From: Rickettsiales bacterium
Lineage (GTDB): Bacteria; Pseudomonadota; Alphaproteobacteria; Rickettsiales; UBA1997
DNA length: 8,002 nt
Reading direction: 5' to 3'
Assembly (NCBI GenBank): GCA_947505885.1
Contig: CANNMN010000055.1
Coordinates: forward strand, 1-8,002
Below are positions 1 through 6,629 of the stretch, piece after piece; position 1 is the stretch's first letter; each line of letters opens with the position of its first letter. Made by a program: the position numbers and the translations under genes. The notes beneath the pieces are model-generated. The model was not told the origin of the DNA and did not search any database. It was given only the letters and a program-made list of their open reading frames with translations.

Positions 1-229
1 AAGTTTGACCGGCCTTTTGAATAAAATAAAACCAGCAATTGAAGAGGTGAAATCCAACAATTCTGGTGAAGGTAATTTTATCGAAAAAGTTGCAGAGACG
101 AATGTTGAGCAAGTTTCGAAAGAAATTCTCGCAAGAAGCAGCATCCTTCGCGATATGCTTAATAATAACGAAATTATAATTGCTGGCGGAATATACAGCG
201 TCTCTACTGGTGAAGTAAATTTTTACTAA
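1..229 (+). CDS. C-terminal fragment of a beta-carbonic anhydrase (or of a second SulP-carbonic anhydrase fusion)
   Basis: The open frame enters from the left edge (codon phase starts at base 2) and stops with TAA at 227-229, leaving about 75 residues. They include LTGLLNKIKPAI near the start, EKVAETNVEQV in the middle and a GGIYSVSTGEVNFY end. This matches, with roughly half the residues identical, the last 79 residues of the fusion protein at 298-2169, so it is the C-terminal helix-strand part of a beta-carbonic anhydrase. The zinc-binding part (Cys-Asp-x-Arg and His-x-x-Cys) would lie upstream of the window. The first visible Leu codon is TTG, but the frame is open back to the edge, so it is not a start. 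I cannot tell whether the whole gene is a stand-alone enzyme or a second transporter fusion. It lies 68 bases before the fusion gene on the same strand. Confidence 0.82.
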   Translation, partial: SLTGLLNKIKPAIEEVKSNNSGEGNFIEKVAETNVEQVSKEILARSSILRDMLNNNEIIIAGGIYSVSTGEVNFY

Positions 230-238
230 ATTAAAAAA

Positions 239-278
239 TGGAGCGGAAGGTTGAGTAGAAATATTTCCTTCCGCTCCA
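239..278. terminator. 12-bp perfect inverted repeat, intrinsic-terminator-like on the minus strand
   Basis: TGGAGCGGAAGG at 239-250 pairs perfectly with CCTTCCGCTCCA at 267-278 across a 16-base loop. On the plus strand the stem is preceded by a run of six A (233-238) and followed by AGCATAAAATTTC, with no T-run. Read on the minus strand, the same stem is followed by six T, the classical intrinsic terminator layout. It lies 10 bases after the upstream stop codon and ends 19 bases before the next start. It may terminate or stabilise the plus-strand message, or stop antisense transcription from entering the upstream gene. Confidence 0.55.
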
Positions 279-297
279 AGCATAAAATTTCAATTTC

Positions 298-2169
298 ATG
301 AAAAAATTTCTAACCACTCTGCGCTACGATTTTCCGGCGAGTATTGTTGTATTATTCGTTGCACTTCCTCTTTGTCTTGGCATCGCCCTTGCTTCTGGCG
401 CGCCACTATTTTCTGGAATTATTTCTGGAATTATTGGCGGGATTGTTGTTGGAATGGCAAGCGGTTCGCGCTTTGGCGTTTCTGGTCCGGCTGCTGGTTT
501 GGTGACGATTGTTTTAACTTATTCTCTTTCGCTTGGCTCGTTCGAAAATTTTCTTGTCGCAACTATTCTCGCCGGCATGATTCAAGCGGTAATGGGCTAC
601 ATGCGACTCGGCACCATTGCCTACTACATTCCTGTTTCAGTCATTAAAGGAATGCTCGCGGGCATCGGTGTAATTATTGTAATCAAACAGATTCCGCACG
701 CACTTGGTTACAATCCAGAAATCGTCGGAGATTTTGAAGAATTTCTTTCACAAAATAATTTGTCAAATCTCGAAAACGCTTTGGATTACCTAACTCCGGC
801 AGTAACAATGGTGAGCTTAATCTCAATAACGATTTTGATTTTGTGGGACGGAATTTTATCACGTCGTCATCGCTTTTTTAAAATGTTGCAAGGGCCACTA
901 ATTATCGTCGTTGCTGGTGTGGTAATGAATAAATATTTGCAACTCGACGCCCACCACATTGTACAAATTCCTGTGGTAAAAAGTTTTTCTGAATTTTTTT
1001 CACTCTTTATTTTTCCTGATTTTTCAGCGTTAAAAAATTCTCACGTTTACGCGGTAGCGCTGATTTTGGCGGTGACCGCAAGTATTGAAACTCTTCTTTC
1101 AGTTGAGGCTGCAGACAATCTCGATCCAGCGCATCACGTTACTAACACTAATCGCGAATTGAAGGCGCAAGGTCTTGGAAATATTATTACCGGATTTCTC
1201 GGTGGCTTGCCGATTACGCAAGTAATTGTGCGCAGTAGTGCGAATATTTCTTTCGGCGCAAAGACAAAAAAATCAACAATTCTTCACGGTTTTTTACTAC
1301 TTATTGCCGTCTTGGCGATTCCGGAATTCCTCAACATGATTCCACTAGCCAGCCTTGCCTGTATTCTTCTCGTTCTTGGTTACAAATTAGCTAAACCGGC
1401 ATTATTTAAGAAAATGTACCGCTTAGGTTGGCACGAATTTGTTCCTTTTTTTGCGACGATTTTTGGTGTAGTTTTTTTTAATTTGATCGAAGGAGTGGGT
1501 CTTGGAATCGTGATTTCCTTGCTTTGCCGCGTAAGAAAAAGCGACGAGGCTTCTTTAACCAAAGAAGAGCGCAGCTCAATCACACCAGAGGTTGCGATAA
1601 AATTATTGAAGGAAGGTAATTCGCGTTTTGTGCAGAATCTTAAAGTTAATCGCAACTTACTCAAACAAGTTAATGACACTTCTGATGGGCAAAATCCCTT
1701 CGCCTTTGTCTTGAGTTGCATTGATTCACGCACTTCCGCTGAGTTAATTTTTGATCAAGGTTTGGGAGATATTTTTAGTTGTCGAATTGCCGGCAACGTC
1801 CTCAATGACGACATTTTAGGCAGCATGGAATTTGCCTGTGAAATCGCTGGAGCGAAATTAATAATGGTCTTAGGACATTCGGGATGCGGCGCAATTAAAG
1901 GCGCCTGCAATCACGTTGAAATGGGGAAACTGACAGGGCTGCTCAAAAAAATAAAACCAGCAATCAAAGTGGCGCAAACGATTAAAACAAGTCGTAAACA
2001 ATTTTATGATTTGGATTTAGTCGAGAAAGTCGCGGCAATTAACGTCGAACGAGTTGCCAAGCAAATTACTAAAGAGAGTAAAATAATTCACGATCTACAC
2101 AAGAAAGGTAAGATTGCGATTGTCAGTGGAATGTATGACGTAGGAACTGGGGTGGTGGATTTTTATTAG
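298..2169 (+). CDS. SulP-family anion (probably bicarbonate) transporter fused to a beta-carbonic anhydrase
   Basis: This 623-residue inner-membrane protein has two parts. Residues 1-410 are a SulP transporter with about ten or more hydrophobic segments. They carry the family's N-terminal stretch (DFPASIVVLFVALPLCLGIA, 11-30), GVSGPAAGL (60-68) and ASIETLLSVEAADNLDP (261-277). The usual C-terminal STAS domain is absent. After a short polar linker, residues 428-623 form a beta-carbonic anhydrase. Zinc ligands are Cys474, His527 and Cys530, with the Asp476/Arg478 pair in CIDSR and HSGCGAIKGA at 527-536. All catalytic residues are present. SulP-carbonic anhydrase fusions are known and proposed to import bicarbonate while interconverting CO2 and bicarbonate at the inner face. 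Here the substrate is inferred, not shown. ATG 298 fits the N-terminus MKKFLTTLRYDFPAS, but I see no Shine-Dalgarno sequence before it. Confidence 0.95.
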   Translation: MKKFLTTLRYDFPASIVVLFVALPLCLGIALASGAPLFSGIISGIIGGIVVGMASGSRFGVSGPAAGLVTIVLTYSLSLGSFENFLVATILAGMIQAVMGYMRLGTIAYYIPVSVIKGMLAGIGVIIVIKQIPHALGYNPEIVGDFEEFLSQNNLSNLENALDYLTPAVTMVSLISITILILWDGILSRRHRFFKMLQGPLIIVVAGVVMNKYLQLDAHHIVQIPVVKSFSEFFSLFIFPDFSALKNSHVYAVALILAVTASIETLLSVEAADNLDPAHHVTNTNRELKAQGLGNIITGFLGGLPITQVIVRSSANISFGAKTKKSTILHGFLLLIAVLAIPEFLNMIPLASLACILLVLGYKLAKPALFKKMYRLGWHEFVPFFATIFGVVFFNLIEGVGLGIVISLLCRVRKSDEASLTKEERSSITPEVAIKLLKEGNSRFVQNLKVNRNLLKQVNDTSDGQNPFAFVLSCIDSRTSAELIFDQGLGDIFSCRIAGNVLNDDILGSMEFACEIAGAKLIMVLGHSGCGAIKGACNHVEMGKLTGLLKKIKPAIKVAQTIKTSRKQFYDLDLVEKVAAINVERVAKQITKESKIIHDLHKKGKIAIVSGMYDVGTGVVDFY

Positions 2170-2190
2170 TAAGCTACTCGATTGGGGTAA

Positions 2191-2227
2191 ATTTCTTAGA
2201 TTTCTATTTAGGTACAAATCAAGAAAT
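2191..2227 (+). repeat. Imperfect hairpin downstream of the transporter gene
   Basis: ATTTCTT-A-GATTT at 2191-2203 pairs with AAATC-AAGAAAT at 2216-2227, giving 12 base pairs with a single bulged A and a 12-base loop. It starts 22 bases after the SulP-carbonic anhydrase stop. No T-run follows, so it is a weak terminator candidate at best. It could be a 3'-end stabilising structure. Being AT-rich, it could also be chance. Confidence 0.35.
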
Positions 2228-2409
2228 GAAATAAATCATCGCCAGCGCTCTAAGCAAAAAACGCCACAAGAAACTAACTTACTTAGGTAGCTCTAGCCTT
2301 CTGCCTTAATCAATAAAGCTAAGCGCCAAAATATCGAAGCGTCTCTAAAGTAAGATTTTTGAAAGATTGGAGCGATAAAAAAAGTAAGTTTTTTGCTGCT
2401 TGAGCCAGG

Positions 2410-3498
<1,089 letters not shown>

Positions 3499-3502
3499 TC
3501 TT

Positions 3503-3527
3503 GGCCTAAGCATTAACTCTTTAGGTC
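3503..3527 (+). other. Short hairpin directly after the ilvC stop
   Basis: GGCCTAAG (3503-3510) can pair with the segment ending TTTAGGTC (3520-3527). This gives eight pairs including two G-T wobbles and a nine-base loop, four bases after the stop codon. No T-run follows, so it does not look like a standard intrinsic terminator. Its right arm overlaps the outer arm of the palindromic repeat starting at 3525, so the two folds compete. Confidence 0.35.
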
Positions 3528-3609
3528 ATATCCCTTAGTAGGCGGGAATTCAACAGAGCTCACAAGCGCTCAGAATCTTTTCTTGAATTCCCGCCTGCTC
3601 GGGCATGAC
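3525..3609. repeat. 85-bp imperfect palindromic repeat between ilvC and panE
   Basis: The core arms AGGCGGGAATTCAA (3540-3553) and TTGAATTCCCGCCT (3583-3596) are perfectly complementary over 14 bp. The outer parts also pair: GTCAT and CCC on the left (3525-3533) against GGG and ATGAC on the right (3601-3609), with small bulges between. On the minus strand the right half reads Val-Met-Pro-Glu-Gln-Ala-Gly-Ile-Gln. This resembles the VIPAQAGIQ string that a widespread proteobacterial palindromic repeat yields in six-frame translations. Family membership rests on recalled pattern similarity. The element probably folds in the ilvC-panE transcript and may affect the 3' end of ilvC or expression of panE. 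Confidence 0.7.
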
Positions 3610-3635
3610 TCGTAAAGAACGAAGAATGAACAAAA

Positions 3636-4541
3636 ATGAAAATTTTAGCAATCGGCACCGGCGCAATCGGCGGGCTTTACGCAGCAAAATTATCGCAAGT
3701 TGGAGCGGAGGTTTCTGTAGTTTGTAGGTCAGATTACGAGCAAGTGAAACAGGGCGGAATGAAGATAAAAAGTCTTTGGGGTGATTTTGTTTTTAAGCCG
3801 CATCAAGTCTTGCGCGATGTCAAAGAATTTAAAGAAAAGGCAGATTTTATTTTAATCGCGACCAAGGCTTTGCCAGAAATTTCTCTTCCCGATATAATCA
3901 GGCCAGTTCTTACTTCAGAGACTTCAATCGCCATAATTCAGAACGGTATTTTTATCGAGAAAGATCTCGCGCAGGCATTTCCGAATCATCATCTTTTGAG
4001 CATCATCGCTTTTATTGCGGTAAAAAAAGAGCAGCCAGCTTTGGTTGAGCATGATGATAATGGAAAGCTTATCATCGGCGAAAAGCAAAATCCCGATCCG
4101 CAAAAAACTCAGAAGCTGTTTGATCTCTGGCAAAAATCTGGAGTGCCTTGTGTTTTGAGTGATAATATTCAACTCGATCGCTGGAAAAAACTTTTATGGA
4201 ATGCCTCATTCAACCCAATATCAGTCTTAGCTGGCGAGCTCAATACCAAAGAAATGCTCGATGATCCTGAGATCAAATTTTGGATTAGAGATGCGATGCT
4301 AGAAGTTCAACTTTTAGCAAAAGCAGATGGTTACGAAATTTCTGATGATTTTATTGAAGATACAATCGACGTCACAGCCGCAAGAAAAAATCCCGCACTA
4401 ACGAGCATGTTACTCGACTTCAAAGCGGGCAGAAAAATGGAGCTGGAAGCGATACTCGGCAATGCTCTAAAATTCGCGGCAGAAAAAAATGTCAATTTAC
4501 CTTTGATGCAGGATCACTATCGAAGCTTATCTAGCTACTAG
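3636..4541 (+). CDS. panE: 2-dehydropantoate 2-reductase (ketopantoate reductase, ApbA/PanE family)
   Basis: The 301-residue cytoplasmic enzyme reduces 2-dehydropantoate to pantoate with NADPH, a step in pantothenate and coenzyme A synthesis. The Rossmann motif GTGAIGGLYAA is at 7-17 and Arg31 in CRSD fits NADPH phosphate binding. Lys77 in ATKA and Asn103 in QNG line the cofactor and substrate site. The C-terminal helical domain holds the likely catalytic Lys185 in RWKKLLWNASFNP, with Asn189 and Asn193. Ser257 and Glu269 in the closing segment correspond to the substrate-binding pair of the E. coli enzyme. Length and order are normal. ATG 3636 gives the family N-terminus MKILAIGTGAIGG, with only a weak purine stretch (GAACGAAGAA) before it. 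It lies 137 bases after ilvC on the same strand. The family includes paralogues acting on other 2-keto acids, so substrate is less certain than fold. Confidence 0.9.
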   Translation: MKILAIGTGAIGGLYAAKLSQVGAEVSVVCRSDYEQVKQGGMKIKSLWGDFVFKPHQVLRDVKEFKEKADFILIATKALPEISLPDIIRPVLTSETSIAIIQNGIFIEKDLAQAFPNHHLLSIIAFIAVKKEQPALVEHDDNGKLIIGEKQNPDPQKTQKLFDLWQKSGVPCVLSDNIQLDRWKKLLWNASFNPISVLAGELNTKEMLDDPEIKFWIRDAMLEVQLLAKADGYEISDDFIEDTIDVTAARKNPALTSMLLDFKAGRKMELEAILGNALKFAAEKNVNLPLMQDHYRSLSSY

Positions 4542-4563
4542 CGTTAGTGCTTTTTCTTTTTTT
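4533..4563 (+). terminator. Weak intrinsic terminator at the end of panE
   Basis: AGC (4533-4535) and ACTA (4537-4540) pair with TAGT (4545-4548) and GCT (4549-4551). This gives a 7-bp stem with one bulged T and a four-base loop. It is followed directly by a T-rich run, TTTTTCTTTTTTTC, through 4563. The stop codon TAG lies within the stem and loop. The stem is short, so termination may be partial. Confidence 0.45.
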
Positions 4564-4619
4564 CAATGTCGCCGCTTTTGTGGCAATGGCATGGAAACGG
4601 TGGCATAGGACATGACTTC

Positions 4620-4649
4620 TTGACTTAGCTTCCCTTAAAAAAATACGAT
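4620..4649 (+). promoter_or_regulatory. Candidate sigma70-type promoter for glmU
   Basis: TTGACT (4620-4625) matches five of six bases of the -35 consensus. TACGAT (4644-4649) matches four of six of the -10 consensus, after an 18-base spacer. The -10 ends 30 bases before the glmU start. The position just downstream of a likely terminator supports a new transcription unit for glmU and the SH3 gene. The rest of the 138-base gap holds only a loose repetition of TGGCAT around 4581-4607. Confidence 0.45.
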
Positions 4650-4679
4650 CCCACGCATTATTCTCTAAAAAATAATCAA

Positions 4680-6062
4680 ATGACCAATAACCTTTCGATC
4701 CTTATTCTCGCTGCCGGCAAAGGCACTCGCATGAAATCAGATTTGCCGAAAGTTTTGCATAAAGTTGCAAATCGTGAAATGTTAAATTTGGTGATTGATG
4801 AAGCGAAGACTCTGAAGCCAAAAAATATCACGATCGTTGTTTCTGAAGAGATGAAAAATTTCGAAGAAAAAATTCTTGCTGCCCATCCAGAAGTTAAGAT
4901 TTCTTTTGTTTTACAAAAAGAACGTAAAGGCACCGCGCACGCCGTTTTAACAGGCCTTACCTCTTTTGAAAAAGAAGGTAGCAAGAGAAGCTTAACGGAT
5001 GATTTGGGTCAAAAACTCATAATTCTTTACGGCGACACGCCTCTAACAAATCACGTCACCATAAAAAAAATGGCGGATAAGTTAGAAGATTTTTCGCTCT
5101 GTATTTTGGGTTTTGATGACGAAGAAGAAAATGCCTACGGTCGCTTAGTTGTTGATACGAAAGGTCATCTTGAAAGAATTGTCGAGTTCAAAGACGCAAC
5201 TGATGAGGAAAGAAAAATCGCTCTCTGTAACTCTGGCGTGGTTGCGGTCGATGGTAAGAAAATTAAGAGTCTTCTAGATCAGGTAAAAAATAATAATGCC
5301 TCAGGTGAATTTTACTTAACCGACATCGTTGCCATCGCAGGTGAAATGGGCTTAAAACGCACTTTTATTAAAACCGAACTCGAAGAGGTTCTGGGCGTAA
5401 ATTCACGTGTTGAACTCGCGAGAATTGGTGAGATTAAACAGAATCAAATTCGCAAAAAAATGATGGATTCTGGCGTTACTCTACTTGATCCGTCTTCGGT
5501 TTATTTCTCTTATGACACCAAAATTTCTTACGACGTTATCATTCACCCACATGTTTTTTTTGGGCCAGAAGTTGAGATTGCTAAGAATGTTGAGATCAAA
5601 TCTTTCTCACATATCGAAGGTGCCGAGATATCATCTGGCGTGACCGTAGGACCTTTTGCAAGAATTCGTCCGGGCACAAAAATTGCCGAAAATGTACGCA
5701 TCGGAAATTTTGTCGAAATCAAAAAATCACATCTAAAAAAAGGCGCGAAAGTTAATCACTTGAGTTATATCGGCGATTCTGAAATTGGAGTCGAAGCTAA
5801 TATTGGCGCTGGCACTATCACCTGTAACTATGACGGCTATAGCAAATTCAAAACTAAAATCGGCGATCGAGTTTTTGTTGGATCCAACTCTGCCTTGGTT
5901 GCCCCGGTCGAAATCGCTGACGATGCAGTGATAGCCGCAGGAAGCGTGATTACAAAAGATGTTGAAAAAGATGCCTTAGCTGTATCTCGCGGCAAGCAAA
6001 CTAATATCGCTCAAGGTGGAAAAAGATTTCACGAAACTAAATCGAGAAAAGATGAAAAATAA
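4680..6062 (+). CDS. glmU: Bifunctional GlcNAc-1-phosphate uridylyltransferase / glucosamine-1-phosphate acetyltransferase
   Basis: The 460-residue enzyme acetylates glucosamine-1-phosphate with acetyl-CoA and then couples the product to UTP, giving UDP-GlcNAc for peptidoglycan and lipid A. The N-terminal uridylyltransferase domain (about 1-230) has LAAGKGTRMKSDLPKVLH (10-27), Gln79 with GTAHAV (84-89) and the metal-binding Asp119 in YGDTPL. The C-terminal left-handed beta-helix (about 255-440) has hexapeptide repeats, GPFARIRPG (324-332), Lys348, the likely catalytic His360 in NHLSYIGD and NYDG (383-386). Both active sites look intact. Residues 96-111 form a lysine-rich loop a few residues longer than in E. 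coli GlmU, probably tolerated on the surface. ATG 4680 gives the standard start; no Shine-Dalgarno is visible. The 3' end overlaps the next gene by 11 bases. Confidence 0.97.
   Translation: MTNNLSILILAAGKGTRMKSDLPKVLHKVANREMLNLVIDEAKTLKPKNITIVVSEEMKNFEEKILAAHPEVKISFVLQKERKGTAHAVLTGLTSFEKEGSKRSLTDDLGQKLIILYGDTPLTNHVTIKKMADKLEDFSLCILGFDDEEENAYGRLVVDTKGHLERIVEFKDATDEERKIALCNSGVVAVDGKKIKSLLDQVKNNNASGEFYLTDIVAIAGEMGLKRTFIKTELEEVLGVNSRVELARIGEIKQNQIRKKMMDSGVTLLDPSSVYFSYDTKISYDVIIHPHVFFGPEVEIAKNVEIKSFSHIEGAEISSGVTVGPFARIRPGTKIAENVRIGNFVEIKKSHLKKGAKVNHLSYIGDSEIGVEANIGAGTITCNYDGYSKFKTKIGDRVFVGSNSALVAPVEIADDAVIAAGSVITKDVEKDALAVSRGKQTNIAQGGKRFHETKSRKDEK
6044..6051 (+). promoter_or_regulatory. Purine-rich ribosome binding site that supports the ATG at 6052
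   Basis: GAGAAAAG ends directly before ATG 6052, with GAG five bases upstream of the start. It is the best Shine-Dalgarno-like spacing before any gene in the window. It favours 6052 over the in-frame GTG at 6016, whose upstream region has no such motif. Confidence 0.45.
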
Positions 6063-6588
6063 TTCCTGCTTCATCTTAAGCGCAGCGAAAAATCTCACGA
6101 GGCCTTTCTTCGCGAGATTTTTCGCTGCGCTTAAGATGACAGTTATTATGGTTTTTATATTTTCTTCTCCATCTCACGCCGTCCAAAAAATTAATGAAGT
6201 AAATTATTTTTCTTCACTACGAGCCAACGAAACCAATGTTCGTGCAGGCCCTGGACAAAATTATCCAATCAAATTCATCTACAAATTAAAAGGAATCCCG
6301 GTACATGTTATCAGCGAATATGATAATTGGAATGAAATCAAAGATTACGAAGGACAAAGTGGTTGGGTAATGCAAAGTCTTCTCACCAAAAAACGCACTT
6401 TAATGATTCGCACAACCAAGAGTTTTGTAAATTTACAGAAAAAAAATAACGAAAAATCCCGCGTTATTTTTCGTTTAGAAAATAATGTGATTGGCGATTA
6501 TTTAAAATGTATCGAAGGCTGGTGCGCCCTAGAGGTATCGGGTAAAAAAGGCTGGGTAAGAGATGAAGAAGTTTTTGGAGTGGATTAA
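6052..6588 (+). CDS. Exported protein with two bacterial SH3-like domains
   Basis: The 178-residue protein has a hydrophobic stretch TVIMVFIFSS (30-39) and a likely signal peptidase site after PSHA (residue 43), so it should be exported to the periplasm or envelope. Two SH3-like domains follow. The first (about 50-115) has SSLRANETNVRAGPGQNYPI, an EYDNWNEIKD stretch and GWVMQSLL. The second (about 116-178) is more divergent, with FVNLQKKNNEKSRVI, GWCALEV and GWV. This matches the SH3-type proteins common in alphaproteobacteria (COG3807-like), whose exact role is unclear; cell-wall or protein binding is likely. The start overlaps glmU by 11 bases, so translation is probably coupled. Codons 7-29 come from a palindromic repeat (6071-6139), giving an abnormally long, basic n-region. 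An internal ATG at 6136 (residue 29) is a possible alternative start, but it would leave no basic residues before the hydrophobic core. Confidence 0.85.
   Translation: MKNNSCFILSAAKNLTRPFFARFFAALKMTVIMVFIFSSPSHAVQKINEVNYFSSLRANETNVRAGPGQNYPIKFIYKLKGIPVHVISEYDNWNEIKDYEGQSGWVMQSLLTKKRTLMIRTTKSFVNLQKKNNEKSRVIFRLENNVIGDYLKCIEGWCALEVSGKKGWVRDEEVFGVD
6071..6139. repeat. 69-bp palindromic repeat with 26-bp perfect arms, inside the SH3 gene leader
   Basis: Arms at 6071-6096 and 6114-6139 are perfectly complementary over 26 bp (left arm begins TCATCTTAAGCGCAGCG). The 17-base centre can extend pairing (C6098-G6112, G6099-C6111, A6100-T6110). The pattern resembles a widespread bacterial repeat usually read as TCATCCTGAGCGCAGCGAAGG and its complement, the source of the HPERSEG and LSAAKNL strings seen in six-frame translations. 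In the SH3 frame it encodes FILSAAKNL on the left arm and FFAALKM on the right. Its length is 23 codons exactly, so it keeps the frame. Assignment to that family is from memory of the pattern. Confidence 0.85.
6442..6474. repeat. Two overlapping inverted repeats between the SH3 domains
   Basis: AAAAATAACG (6442-6451) pairs with CGTTATTTTT (6462-6471) over 10 bp. Alternatively ACGAAAAAT (6449-6457) pairs with ATTTTTCGT (6466-6474) over 9 bp. The two folds exclude each other. The segment encodes KKNNEKSRVIFR at the start of the second SH3-like domain. It may be a remnant of a small repeat, or chance in AT-rich coding DNA. Confidence 0.4.
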
Positions 6589-6629
6589 TTTTATCGATTT
6601 ATTTTAGACGGCTTTGATTCGAGCAGTAG

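Noticed and set aside
1380..1733. Minus-strand frame opposite the transporter/carbonic anhydrase gene
   Set aside because: It lies wholly opposite well-conserved coding sequence and its translation resembles no protein family. The same applies to the minus-strand frames near 2814-3032, 3268-3513, 3924-4172 and 4676-4984 and the plus-strand frame at 372-647.
3525..3609. CRISPR repeat or insertion sequence end
   Set aside because: There is only one palindromic unit, with no spacer series, no transposase and no flanking target duplication visible.
4961..5013. Palindromic element inserted in glmU at the longer loop (residues 96-111)
   Set aside because: The DNA has no significant inverted repeat beyond the AAGCTT hexamer, so the longer loop looks like ordinary variation.
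6016..6051. GTG at 6016 as the start of the SH3 protein
   Set aside because: It would overlap glmU by 47 bases and add a charged segment before an already long leader. ATG 6052 has a better purine-rich site and gives a normal MKNN start.
6071..6139. Intrinsic terminator for glmU
   Set aside because: The stem is very long and has no T-run after it, and an intact exported protein frame runs straight through it.
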